Source: Streptomyces sp. TLI_105 (GTDB taxonomy: Bacteria > Actinomycetota > Actinomycetes > Streptomycetales > Streptomycetaceae). From it: a stretch of 64,000 bases of DNA. This document shows, one piece after another, positions 50,374-58,024 of the stretch. How positions within the stretch are numbered: the stretch's first letter is position 1; the number at the start of each line of letters is the position of its first letter. Where the stretch lies: contig NZ_FNSM01000001.1 in assembly GCF_900105415.1 (NCBI RefSeq), positions 1,984,001-2,048,000 on the forward strand, written 5' to 3'. Both the position numbers and the translations under genes were made by a program. Below the pieces are notes generated by a model. That model made no database searches and had not been told where the DNA came from. It saw only the letters and a list, made by a program, of their open reading frames with translations.

Positions 50374-51378
50374 TCAGAGCAGGAATCCGGCGGGGAACGG
50401 GTCGTCGGGGTCGAGGAAGTACTGGGCCGTGCCGGTGATCCAGGCGCGGCCGGTGACGGTGGGGACGACGGCGGGCAGCCCGCCCACGACCGTCTCGTCG
50501 ACGATCCGTCCGGTGAACTCGGTGCCGATGAAGGACTCGTTGACGAAGTCGGTGTGCGGGGCAAGGAGTCCGCGCGCGTGCAGCTGGGCCATGCGGGCGC
50601 TGGTGCCCGTGCCGCACGGGGAGCGGTCGAACCAGCCGGGGTGGATGGCCATGGCGTGGCGCGAGCGGGTCGCGTCGGAGCCGGGCGCGGTCAGGTAGAC
50701 GTGCTTCACCCCGGCGAAGGCCGGGTTCTCGGGGTGGACGGGCCGGTCGGGGCCGGCGTTGACGGCGTCCATGATCGCGAGCCCGGCGGCGAGCAGCTCG
50801 TCCTTGTGGGCGCGGTCGAACGGCAGGCCCAGCGAGTCGAGGTCGACGAAGGCGTAGAAGTTGCCTCCGTACGCGAGGTCGTAGGTGACCGTGCCGTACC
50901 CGGGCACGTCCGCCTTGAGGTCGAGGCCGACGGAGAAGGCGGGCACGTTGGTGAGGGTCACGGAGCGGGCCCGGCCGTCCTCGACGCGGACGTCGACGCT
51001 GACGAGCCCGGCGGGGGTGTCGAGTCGGACGGTGGTGACCGGTTCGACGACCGGCACCATGCCCGTCTCGACGAGGACGGTGGCGACGCCGATGGTGCCG
51101 TGGCCGCACATCGGCAGCAGGCCGGACACCTCGATGTAGAGGACGCCGTAGTCGGCGTCGGGGCGGGTGGGCGGCTGGAGGACGGCACCGCTCATCGCCG
51201 CGTGGCCGCGCGGTTCGTACATGAGGAGGGTGCGGACGTGGTCGAGGTGCTCGGCGAAGTGGAGCCGCTTCTCGGCCATGGTGGCGCCGGGGACGACGCC
51301 GAAGCCGCCGGTGATGACGCGGGTGGGCATGCCTTCGGTGTGGGAGTCCACCGCGTGGTAGACGTGGCGGGTGCGCAT
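50374..51378 (-). CDS. Proline racemase / 4-hydroxyproline 2-epimerase
   Basis: 334 residues. Both catalytic cysteines are present: MCGHGTIG near 90 and SPCGTGTSARM near 253. The Cys/Cys pair indicates racemase or epimerase rather than the Cys/Thr dehydratase form. HTEGMPTRVITGG near 13 and MYEPRGHAAMSGA near 53 are other family blocks. AAGGGGA precedes the ATG. With the neighbouring DapA-family gene, the most likely role is conversion of trans-4-hydroxy-L-proline to cis-4-hydroxy-D-proline. The D-hydroxyproline oxidase and the semialdehyde dehydrogenase of that route are not in the window. Confidence 0.9.
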   Translation of the reverse strand: MRTRHVYHAVDSHTEGMPTRVITGGFGVVPGATMAEKRLHFAEHLDHVRTLLMYEPRGHAAMSGAVLQPPTRPDADYGVLYIEVSGLLPMCGHGTIGVATVLVETGMVPVVEPVTTVRLDTPAGLVSVDVRVEDGRARSVTLTNVPAFSVGLDLKADVPGYGTVTYDLAYGGNFYAFVDLDSLGLPFDRAHKDELLAAGLAIMDAVNAGPDRPVHPENPAFAGVKHVYLTAPGSDATRSRHAMAIHPGWFDRSPCGTGTSARMAQLHARGLLAPHTDFVNESFIGTEFTGRIVDETVVGGLPAVVPTVTGRAWITGTAQYFLDPDDPFPAGFLL

Positions 51379-51390
51379 GGGGTCCCCTTC

Positions 51391-51454
51391 GGACGGACGG
51401 GCTGAGGGACGGACGGGCTGAGGACGGACGGACTGAGGGACGGACGGCGTGCGG
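51391..51454 (-). repeat. Short 16-bp tandem repeat between epimerase and lyase genes
   Basis: Two identical copies of GGACGGACGGGCTGAG (51391-51406 and 51407-51422) are followed by a 15-bp variant and a partial copy. They fill most of the 86-bp gap between the epimerase start and the lyase stop. Confidence 0.8.
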
Positions 51455-51464
51455 AGCGGAGGGT

Positions 51465-52394
51465 CTACGCGTGGCCCTCGGCGAGGGCCTTCTCCGTGGC
51501 GGCGCGTACGACGGCCTCCTGTTCGGGGGCGAGCGGGAGACGGGGCGGCCGGGTGGCTCCCCCGGTGTGGCCGACGAGGTCCATGGAGAGCTTGATCGCC
51601 TGGACGAACTCGGTCTTGGAGTCCCAGCGGAAGAGCGGGTGCAGCGAGCGGTAGAGCGGCAGCGCGACGGCGAGGTCGCCGGCGACGGCGGCGCGGTAGA
51701 GGGTGGCGCAGGCGCGCGGGAGGGCGTTGGGGAAGCCGGCGATCCAGCCGACCGCGCCGGCGAGGGCGAGTTCGAGGAGGACGTCGTCGGCGCCGATCAA
51801 CAGGTCGAGGCCGGGGGCGAGTTCGGCGAGCTCGTAGGCGCGGCGGACGTCGCCGCTGAACTCCTTGACGGCGACGATGCCGCCGTCGCCGTGCAGGCGG
51901 GCGAGCAGGTCGGGGGCGAGGTCGACCTTGGTGTCGAAGGGGTTGTTGTAGGCGACGACCGGGATCCCGACGCCGGCCACCTCGGCATAGTGGGCGCGTA
52001 CGGCCGTCGCGTCGGCCCGGTAGGCGTTGGGCGGCAGCAGCAGGACCGAGCCGCAGCCGGCCTCGGCGGCCTGTTCGGCCCAGCGGCGGGCCTCGGCGCT
52101 GCCGTACGCGGAGACGCCGGGCATGACCCGCGCCCCGTCCCCGGCCGCTTCGACGGCGGTACGGACGACCTGGGCGCGCTCGGCGTCGGTGAGGGTCTGG
52201 TACTCGCCGAGGGAACCGTTCGGGACGACGCCGTCGCAGCCGTCGGCGATCAGCCGGGCCACGTGTTCGGCGTAGGCGTCGTGGTCGACGGTGCCGTCCG
52301 CGCGGAAGGGGAGGGCGGTGGCGACCATGATCCCGCGCCAGGGGCGGGCGCGGTGCGCGGGCCGGACGGGGGGCGTGGGCTGCGCGTGGGCCAT
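51465..52394 (-). CDS. DapA-family lyase (probable pyrroline-4-hydroxy-2-carboxylate deaminase type)
   Basis: 309 residues, class I aldolase-like. The Schiff-base lysine is in IVAVKEFSGD near 175; GVVPNGSLGEYQTLT near 58 and VVAYNNPFD near 150 (catalytic Tyr) are standard. Context with the epimerase and GntR-FCD regulator points to the deaminase of the hydroxyproline pathway rather than lysine biosynthesis. ATG at 52394; the promoter region contains the AATGTCAC word shared with the GntR operator region. Confidence 0.85.
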   Translation of the reverse strand: MAHAQPTPPVRPAHRARPWRGIMVATALPFRADGTVDHDAYAEHVARLIADGCDGVVPNGSLGEYQTLTDAERAQVVRTAVEAAGDGARVMPGVSAYGSAEARRWAEQAAEAGCGSVLLLPPNAYRADATAVRAHYAEVAGVGIPVVAYNNPFDTKVDLAPDLLARLHGDGGIVAVKEFSGDVRRAYELAELAPGLDLLIGADDVLLELALAGAVGWIAGFPNALPRACATLYRAAVAGDLAVALPLYRSLHPLFRWDSKTEFVQAIKLSMDLVGHTGGATRPPRLPLAPEQEAVVRAATEKALAEGHA

Positions 52395-52524
52395 GAAGAA
52401 CTCCCTTGTGTGGTGTGTGACATTTTATTGACGGGAGCGGGCTCCACAAGAGGCCCGGCCACGATCAGTTCTGACGTCCTATCAGCTCCGCACCGACCGA
52501 CCCCGCCGAGCGCCGCCGGACCGC

Positions 52525-52764
52525 TCAGCCCACCGCCGACCTCGACTTCGACTTCGACGCATCGACCCGGCCCTTCGCCCCGATCCCGGCGAGGAGCGCG
52601 ACCCCGTACCCGGTGGCGGTCTTGGTCAGCGCGGTGACGACGGCCCCGGACGACGACGAAGAGCACGACCCGGCCACGCCCAGGGCGATCGCGAGCGTCG
52701 CGCCGCCGACGGCGAGGCCGACGCCGGCGAGGAGCGCCGTGACGGTGGGCAGGCAGACGGCCAT
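52525..52764 (-). CDS. Small two-helix membrane protein, unidentified
   Basis: 79 residues. Two hydrophobic stretches (VTALLAGVGLAVGGATLAIALGV and GYGVALLAGIGA) flank a Ser-rich turn (CSSSSSGAVV), and the C-terminus is basic (KSKSRSAVG). The pattern is that of a real small membrane protein, but the ribosome-binding site is weak and no family is recognised. It lies between the DapA-family gene and an IS remnant. An ORF extending to 52848 exists but looks like an unstructured extension. Confidence 0.4.
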   Translation of the reverse strand: MAVCLPTVTALLAGVGLAVGGATLAIALGVAGSCSSSSSGAVVTALTKTATGYGVALLAGIGAKGRVDASKSKSRSAVG

Positions 52765-52874
52765 GGCGAGGTCTTCGAGGACAGAAGGCTGAGGAGACGG
52801 ACCTGATCCGCACGCACCTCGACCACGCGGAACGGGGCGAGCCGCCATCGAGTGGCTACCTGCTCTTGCCGTTG

Positions 52875-53060
52875 GCTAAGGGTTGTCCCGTAATGATCTT
52901 TGAGTCACGAGTGGCAGGGGCGGTCTCGGTGGGTGCGGTCGTCGTTATCCGGTCAGGACGAGGTTGTGCATGTGGGCAATGCCGAGCATGGCATGGGGAA
53001 CGCCCTTGTCTTCGAGGCGGCAGTCTTGGACTGCCTTCGGCTGCCGTCCCGCTCGGCCCG
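52875..53060 (-). mobile_element. Remnant of an IS5-like insertion sequence (transposase C-terminus)
   Basis: On the minus strand 52945 to about 53035 encodes AVQDCRLEDKGVPHAMLGIA and then HMHNLVLTG, which closely resembles the C-terminal end of actinobacterial IS5-family transposases (DCRLKGDGVHHAMLGIARLHNL type). Downstream, AAGGGTTGTCCCGTAA near 52877-52892 looks like the matching terminal inverted repeat. The rest of the transposase and the other end are missing, so the element is dead. No other gene occupies 52765-53121. Confidence 0.65.
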
Positions 53061-53121
53061 TGAGCGTTGTCGGCACCTCATGCCAGGATCCGGATGAACG
53101 CATGAACACAAGGAGCACACC

Positions 53122-53949
53122 ATGGGCACCCCGGAAGCCGGTCTTTTCGGCAACGGCACGAAAGCGGACTGGGGCGACGCGGTCTGGAAGGCCTTCACCT
53201 CGGCGTCCCGGACCGCGCCGTGCCCTGACACGTCTCTTGAAGGGCCGCCGCTGTCCGTCGACTGGATCGACTACGTCGACACGGACCCGGTACGCGCGCT
53301 GGAGATGCTGGTCCTGGGGTGGTACCCGGCCGAGGAAGCGCCGCCGGACCCCGATGCACCCGCGGACGACGTTCTCGCCCTTCTGCCGCCGGCACTGGCC
53401 GCCTTCCATCGTCTGGCCCGCACACGTCCCGCCCTCTACCGCTTCTGCCACCCGATGCTCCTGCGCCCCCAGCACGTCACAAGGCCGCACGGCAGCCAGC
53501 TGGTCTTCGCGGTGGAGAATCAGGGATGCAGGGACTGGTCCATCCCCTGGCCTCCTCAAACCGGCCCGGAAGACGCCGACCCTCCTGTCTGGCTCACTGA
53601 GGACCCGCACTCCGACGACGACCCGGAGACGATCATCGAAGCGGAACGCCTCAGCCGCTTTCTCCTCCAGTTCACCCTCGACCAAGCATGCGGCATCGCA
53701 CCCTTCAGAGCCTGGACCTTCGTCCTGCCCCTCGAACGTCTCGAACCGCTGTGGAGCTTCCTGCGCCCAGTCCCCCTCAGCCCCCACAAGCCCACTTACG
53801 AAAGCAGCGTGTTCTACGCAGCCCCCGGGCTGCTGGCCAGCATTAGCGCCCATGAGAGCAAAGCGACCATCGGTTTCGGAGCCCGCCACCGCGAAACCCT
53901 GGCCCCCCTGCGGACCTACGATTTCCCCTGGCGGCACTTCGACGCATAG
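53122..53949 (+). CDS. Unrecognised cytosolic protein (immunity/SUKH-like appearance)
   Basis: 275 residues with an AAGGAG ribosome-binding site before the ATG at 53122. It has no signal peptide or membrane segment. FAVENQGCRDWSIPW near 133 and PPVWLTEDP near 155 resemble the 'enough food, no gun' style blocks of SMI1/KNR4-type immunity proteins, followed by a helical LSRFLLQFTLDQACGIAPF. That resemblance is weak. Base composition is a little lower in GC than neighbours and it directly follows an IS remnant, so it was probably acquired. No toxin gene is adjacent. Alternative: uncharacterised Streptomyces protein of unrelated fold. Confidence 0.6.
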   Translation: MGTPEAGLFGNGTKADWGDAVWKAFTSASRTAPCPDTSLEGPPLSVDWIDYVDTDPVRALEMLVLGWYPAEEAPPDPDAPADDVLALLPPALAAFHRLARTRPALYRFCHPMLLRPQHVTRPHGSQLVFAVENQGCRDWSIPWPPQTGPEDADPPVWLTEDPHSDDDPETIIEAERLSRFLLQFTLDQACGIAPFRAWTFVLPLERLEPLWSFLRPVPLSPHKPTYESSVFYAAPGLLASISAHESKATIGFGARHRETLAPLRTYDFPWRHFDA

Positions 53950-54013
53950 CCCTACTACACGTCTCACAAGCAGGTCGGAGTTCGCGTCGAGCATGTCTTC
54001 GCCCGCACGGCCT

Positions 54014-54853
54014 CTAGAGGCGTGTCGCGGTGCGGACGAGGTCGGCGACGGCTTTGGATCTGCTGTGTGGTGGCCAGGCGATGACGGTCGTGACAGCCGG
54101 TGCGTCCGGAACCGGCACCGTCGCATGATCGTCGCGCAAGTGGGCCCGGAGGGACTCGGGCACGACCGCGCAGGCCCGTCCGAGCGCGATCAGCTGGAAC
54201 AGCTGGGTGTGGTCGCGCACCTGCGGGCCAGGTCCGTCCGGATAGCCCCCGCCCCGTCGAGGCCAGCGCGGCAGGGGCAGGTCCGTCAGGGTGGTGACCT
54301 CGGCTATCGACATATGGGGTCGGTGGGCCAAGGGGTGCCCCGCGGGCAGGACCACGACCTGCTGTTCGGTGCGCAGGTCCTCGGTGTCGAGTCCGGCCGT
54401 CGTGTCGAAGGGCCGCTGGAGCAGAGCGACGTCGGCACGCCCGTCGCGCAGCAGCCCTTCCTGCTCGCCGGGCCCGCACAGCATCACCTCGACGGCGACC
54501 GCGCCGGGCTCGGCGGCGTAGGCGTCCAGCAGCTTCGACAACAGTTCGCTGGACGCTCCGGCTTTCGTGGCCAGCACCACACCGGGCGATTCGGCGGCTG
54601 CGCGGCGGGTGCGGCGCTCGGCGGCTTCGACCGCGTCGAGTGCGGCCCGGGCCTCCCGCAGAAGCACCGACCCGGCCTCGGTCAAGGCGACTGCGCGAGC
54701 AGTGCGGTGCAGCAGAACCACTCCGAGCCGCCGCTCGAGCTGCTGGATCGCCCGCGACAGCGGTGGTTGCGCCATGGCGAGCCGCTGCGCCGCCCGCCCG
54801 AAGTGCAACTCCTCCGCGACGGCGACGAAGTATCGCAACTCCCGCGTCTCCAC
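54014..54853 (-). CDS. LysR-family transcription regulator
   Basis: 279 residues. The N-terminal helix-turn-helix is ELRYFVAVAEELHFGRAAQRLAMAQPPLSRAIQQLERRLGV (about 4-45), a textbook LysR domain. The effector domain has PGVVLATKAGASSELLSKLL near 90 and the usual alternating strands. GTG at 54853 chosen because similarity begins at VETRELRYF; no clear ribosome-binding site, so the mRNA may be leaderless. Divergent from an SDR gene it probably controls, with a matching operator between them. Confidence 0.9.
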   Translation of the reverse strand: METRELRYFVAVAEELHFGRAAQRLAMAQPPLSRAIQQLERRLGVVLLHRTARAVALTEAGSVLLREARAALDAVEAAERRTRRAAAESPGVVLATKAGASSELLSKLLDAYAAEPGAVAVEVMLCGPGEQEGLLRDGRADVALLQRPFDTTAGLDTEDLRTEQQVVVLPAGHPLAHRPHMSIAEVTTLTDLPLPRWPRRGGGYPDGPGPQVRDHTQLFQLIALGRACAVVPESLRAHLRDDHATVPVPDAPAVTTVIAWPPHSRSKAVADLVRTATRL

Positions 54854-54883
54854 CGCGTCATCGTATCCGGCGCTCACCACGAC

Positions 54884-54902
54884 CGATATCCGTGCGGTAT
54901 CG
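54884..54902. promoter_or_regulatory. LysR-type operator between the divergent LysR and SDR genes
   Basis: CGATATCCGTGCGGTATCG has 5-bp arms (CGATA/TATCG) around a 9-bp centre and contains the T-N11-A core of LysR sites. It lies 31 bp upstream of the regulator start and 57 bp upstream of the SDR start, the normal place for autoregulation and activation. Confidence 0.65.
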
Positions 54903-54958
54903 CCGCCCACCCAGTCGGTCTTGGACGTCCCACCCGAGTCCGCACCACGCTTGATGAC

Positions 54959-55684
54959 ATGAGTGAACAGACGATCGCGCTGGTGACCGGTGCGAACAAA
55001 GGAATCGGATACGAGATCGCGGCGGGCCTGGGCGCCCTCGGCTGGCGAATCGGCGTGGGCGCGCGGGATCAACAGCGCCGCGACACCGCGGTGGAGAAGC
55101 TGCGCGCAGCCGGGACCGACGCGTTCGGCGTTCCGCTCGACGTGGCGGACGACGCGAGTGTGGCCGCCGCGGCCGAGCTGATCGCCGACCGCGCCGGAGG
55201 GCTCGACGTGCTGGTCAACAACGCCGCGATCACCGGCGGTATGCCGCAGACGCCCACCACGGTCGATCCCGCGACCGTACGGGTCGTCGTGGAAACCAAC
55301 GTGATCGGGGTCATCCGCGTCACCAACGCGATGCTGCCCCTGCTGCGCGGCTCGGCATCGCCGCGGATCGTGAACATGTCCAGCAGCGTCGGCTCGCTCA
55401 TCCTGCAGACCACGCCCGGCATCGACATGGGCCCGATTCCCGTTGCGTACTTGGCGTCCAAGACCTTCCTCAACGCCGTCACCGTCCAGTACGCCAAGGA
55501 ACTGAGCGACACCAACATCCTGATCAACTCCGGCTGTCCCGGCTTCACCGCCACCGACCTCAACGGCTTCCAGGGCGTCCGCACTCCCCGCCAGGGCGCG
55601 GCGATCGCGATTCACCTCGCGACCCTGCCCGACGACGGACCGACCGGCGGATTCTTCGACGACGGGGGAACAGTGCCCTGGTGA
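54959..55684 (+). CDS. Short-chain dehydrogenase/reductase
   Basis: 241 residues. Cofactor loop TGANKGIGYEIA near 9-20, NNAAITGG near 88, Ser in NMSSSVGS near 140, and YLASK near 166 make a complete classical SDR (Ser-Tyr-Lys). The Tyr motif lies a little later than usual because of a loop (ILQTTPGIDMGPIPVA), as in carbonyl-reductase-like members. ARD near 35 suggests NADP preference. Divergent LysR gene is the likely regulator. Substrate unknown. Confidence 0.9.
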   Translation: MSEQTIALVTGANKGIGYEIAAGLGALGWRIGVGARDQQRRDTAVEKLRAAGTDAFGVPLDVADDASVAAAAELIADRAGGLDVLVNNAAITGGMPQTPTTVDPATVRVVVETNVIGVIRVTNAMLPLLRGSASPRIVNMSSSVGSLILQTTPGIDMGPIPVAYLASKTFLNAVTVQYAKELSDTNILINSGCPGFTATDLNGFQGVRTPRQGAAIAIHLATLPDDGPTGGFFDDGGTVPW

Positions 55685-55833
55685 CAGGCTCACCGGCCCC
55701 TGGTAGTCCAGCTGATGTTCGTTGCTGGTGATGCAGTCGTTCTTGTCGCGCGACGCCCGACGATGCCCCCACCAGCGACGGCAAGCAGCACCGCCATGAC
55801 AAATCCCGAACGTCAGCTGGAGTACTGGAGCCG

Positions 55834-56628
55834 TCAGGGTCTGTCGGCGCGCGGCCGGTCGGCCCCCTTGCCGGGGTTGTCCGAGGAGTCGCCGCGGCCG
55901 ACGCCGTTGTTCGACCGGGGCCCGGCGGACGGGGTACGGGCGGGGCGGGGGTCGTGCCGGCAGTACTCGGGGACGAGCTCCTCGCCGCCCGCGGCGGCCA
56001 CGAGCCGCTGCCAGGCGGCGGACGTGGACGCCTTGCCCATCGTCTTGCCCTCGTCCTTCGCCTTGTTCTCGCCCTTCGTCTTGCCCTTGTCCTTCGCCTT
56101 GTTCTTGTCCTTGCCCTTCGCCTCCCCCTCCTGCTCGACGGCACGGCAGAGGGCGTCACGACTCCTGCCGGAGAGCTCCTGGGGGTCCTTCTCCGGACGT
56201 AGGGGAGCGGTCGTGCCGGGCGGTGCGGAGGTGCGGGCCGCGCCGCTGCTCGTGCCGGCCGTCGCGCCCGGCTTCACGGGTTCGGGCGTGGGGCGGGTCG
56301 GGCGCGGTTCGGAGGGCGGGGCGGTGGTGCCGAGGAAGCGCTCGGGCAGAGTGCCGGCGGCGACGGCCACGCCGCCGAGCGTCACGCTCGCAACCAGCGC
56401 GGCCACGGCCGCCTTCAGCGAACGCCGGGGGCGCCGCCGCTCGGCGACCGGGGTCCAGTCGTCACGGTCGCGGGTGGGCAGTGACGTGTGGAGCCCCGTG
56501 TCACGGGCCTCCCGGAAGGCGGCGAGAGCGGCCTCCTCGCCTGCGACGCCGCTCCCGTCTCCTCGCTCGCCGCTCAGAGCGGCTCTCAGCAGCTCCGTCG
56601 GCTCTCTGTCCCACGGTTCACCACGCAT
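55834..56628 (-). CDS. Single-pass membrane protein paired with an ECF sigma factor
   Basis: 264 residues. A cytosolic N-terminus (about 75 residues; SGVAGEEAALAAFREAR) precedes one membrane helix, LKAAVAALVASVTLGGVAVAAG. The extracytoplasmic part contains Pro/Thr-rich sequence, a Lys/Asp/Glu repeat (KGKDKNKAKDKGK style, about 170-200) and two cysteines (DALCRAV, VPEYCRHD). It starts 3 bp after the sigma-factor stop, so it is positioned as the anti-sigma or companion protein, though no zinc-binding ZAS motif (H-x3-C-x2-C) is visible. The 150 bp between it and the SDR stop at 55684 hold no recognised gene. Confidence 0.72.
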   Translation of the reverse strand: MRGEPWDREPTELLRAALSGERGDGSGVAGEEAALAAFREARDTGLHTSLPTRDRDDWTPVAERRRPRRSLKAAVAALVASVTLGGVAVAAGTLPERFLGTTAPPSEPRPTRPTPEPVKPGATAGTSSGAARTSAPPGTTAPLRPEKDPQELSGRSRDALCRAVEQEGEAKGKDKNKAKDKGKTKGENKAKDEGKTMGKASTSAAWQRLVAAAGGEELVPEYCRHDPRPARTPSAGPRSNNGVGRGDSSDNPGKGADRPRADRP

Positions 56629-56631
56629 CCG

Positions 56632-57297
56632 TCACCTCCCCCTCCCCGTGAGTTGTTTCGCAAGTCGCCTCAATCCCCTATGTGCGGCGGACCGTACCGC
56701 ACCGGGACGCTTGCCCAGTACTCGGGCGGCCGAAGGGCCGTCGAGACCGACGACGACCCGGAGCAGCACGGCCTCGGCCTGGTCCTGCGGAAGACCCGCG
56801 ATGAGGGCGAGCGCCCGTTCCGTCGACAGCGCGTCCAGCGCCTCGTCGGCCGCGTCGTCGGCGGCCGGGAGTTCGAGGAGGTCCTGCTCGAACCGGGTGG
56901 GCCGGGGCCTGGCCCGTACGCGCCGCAGGTGGTCGAGGGCCCGGTGGCGGGCGATGGTCGCGGTCCAGCCGCGGAAGCCCGCGCCGTCGCCGTGGAAGCG
57001 GCCGAGGTCCCGGGCTATCTCCAGCCACGCGTCGGAGGCGACGTCCTCGGCGTCCTCGCCGACGATTCCGCGCAGATAGCCGAGCAGTCCGGGGTGGACG
57101 ATCCGGTAGGCCTCCGCGAACGCCCCCTCGTCCCCCCGTCGGGCCCGCTCGACGGCCTCGGCGAGGCGGGCGTCACGCTCCGGGCCGGACCGGGCGTCAC
57201 CCTCCGGATCGAACTGCACGCCGTTCTCCGGGCCGGACCGGGCGTCGCTCCCGGGGCCGTGTGCCGTGGCGGGCGCGTGCCCCGTTCCCTCGCCCAC
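56632..57297 (-). CDS. ECF-type RNA polymerase sigma factor
   Basis: 221 residues. Sigma region 2 is RARRGDEGAFAEAYRIVHPGLLGYLRGIVGEDAEDVASDAWLEIARDL (about 50-98) and region 4 is ALIAGLPQDQAEAVLLRVVVGLDGPSAARVLGKRPGAVRSAAHRGLRRLAKQL (about 162-215). A 40-residue lead contains DARSGPE repeats. GTG at 57297. It is followed at once by a membrane protein gene. The upstream intergenic region is shared with the divergent exopolysaccharide operon. Confidence 0.88.
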   Translation of the reverse strand: MGEGTGHAPATAHGPGSDARSGPENGVQFDPEGDARSGPERDARLAEAVERARRGDEGAFAEAYRIVHPGLLGYLRGIVGEDAEDVASDAWLEIARDLGRFHGDGAGFRGWTATIARHRALDHLRRVRARPRPTRFEQDLLELPAADDAADEALDALSTERALALIAGLPQDQAEAVLLRVVVGLDGPSAARVLGKRPGAVRSAAHRGLRRLAKQLTGRGR

Positions 57298-57495
57298 CCG
57301 ACCTCTTCACACCCCGTACACCCACGAACCCCGGCCCCCCACGGAACAACCGGAGGTCATCCATCCTGTCAGACGGTCAGCAGGCCTTTCCCGACACCCT
57401 GTCGGGGTGGCGGGACGCTCCGCGTCCCGTCGAGGAGCCGCGGGCTCCCCATGGAGCGGCCCGGCGGAATCCGCCGGGTGTTCCAGCGGATCGAC

Positions 57496-57536
57496 CCCGT
57501 GAAACATCACGGGCTGACAGAGTGACCCTGATCACA
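57496..57536. promoter_or_regulatory. Two adjacent Crp-like palindromes in the ECF/exopolysaccharide divergent region
   Basis: CCCGTGA-AACA-TCACGGG (57496-57513) is a perfect 7-bp inverted repeat. Eight bases later GTGA-CCCTGA-TCAC (57522-57535) has exactly the CRP core spacing GTGA-N6-TCAC. They lie about 200 bp from the sigma-factor start and 130 bp upstream of the candidate exopolysaccharide promoter. Streptomyces Crp is the obvious candidate binder; the Crp/Fnr protein at 27318-28046 is another. Confidence 0.5.
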
Positions 57537-57668
57537 GCGGCGGCGAACCCTCTTTGGCATCAGACGAGTTGCTGGACCATGGAGGGGCGTCAAAGCGCCC
57601 ATAAGCGGTCACCGGTCGATGGATCCAGCCACCCTCGGGGGGCGAACACAAATTTCACACAATCCCTC

Positions 57669-57696
57669 TTCACACCGGCCCGCGATGCTCTAGATT
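57669..57696 (+). promoter_or_regulatory. Candidate promoter of the exopolysaccharide operon
   Basis: TTCACA (57669-57674) and TAGATT (57691-57696) are 16 bp apart, in a locally AT-rich patch. A transcript starting near 57703 would have a leader of about 320 nt before the GTG at 58025. Confidence 0.45.
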
Positions 57697-57702
57697 GACC
57701 GT

Positions 57703-58024
57703 GCTTCAGCTGTTCGGGCACGAGGCGACCACTAACGATCCATAGGTCCGGTACTGCGGAAGGTCACGAGCCACTCCGCGGCGCCGGGCATGGGGACGAT
57801 CGATTCCGGGGGCCCACGAGGGGCGTCGGGTGCGGGGAGCACCCGGGGTCTCGACGGATTTCCGCGCACCTCGAGTGCCTGACGGGGCGGATGAGTCCGC
57901 TGCCGTCGGGGGGATTTGTTCACGTAGCTCTGCAAGAGCCGGGATGCCATGCGCCGGGGAGGGCGGGGGCCTCCCGGGGAGTGCCGGGCGCACACGTCGT
58001 ACCACTGGGGACCTGGGGGGTTCT
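57703..58024 (+). other. Long untranslated leader of the exopolysaccharide operon
   Basis: About 320 nt with no credible gene. Several GC-rich self-complementary segments are present, for example CCGGGGAGG and CCTCCCGGGG near 57953-57982, close to the start codon. I looked for c-di-GMP (GEMM), ydaO/c-di-AMP and cobalamin riboswitch cores and found none. The rest of the intergenic region (57298-57668) holds only the palindromes listed separately. Confidence 0.4.

Noticed and set aside
55695..55833. Short minus-strand frame starting MAVLLAVAGGGIVGRR
   Set aside because: Only about 35 residues, no ribosome-binding site, no family; possibly old mobile-element debris but not supportable.
57298..57698. 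Plus-strand frames of 78 and 145 residues upstream of the exopolysaccharide genes
   Set aside because: Low-information composition; they overlap the palindromes and the likely promoter, so noncoding is more probable.
57703..58024. c-di-GMP, c-di-AMP or cobalamin riboswitch in the leader
   Set aside because: None of the conserved core sequences I know were found.
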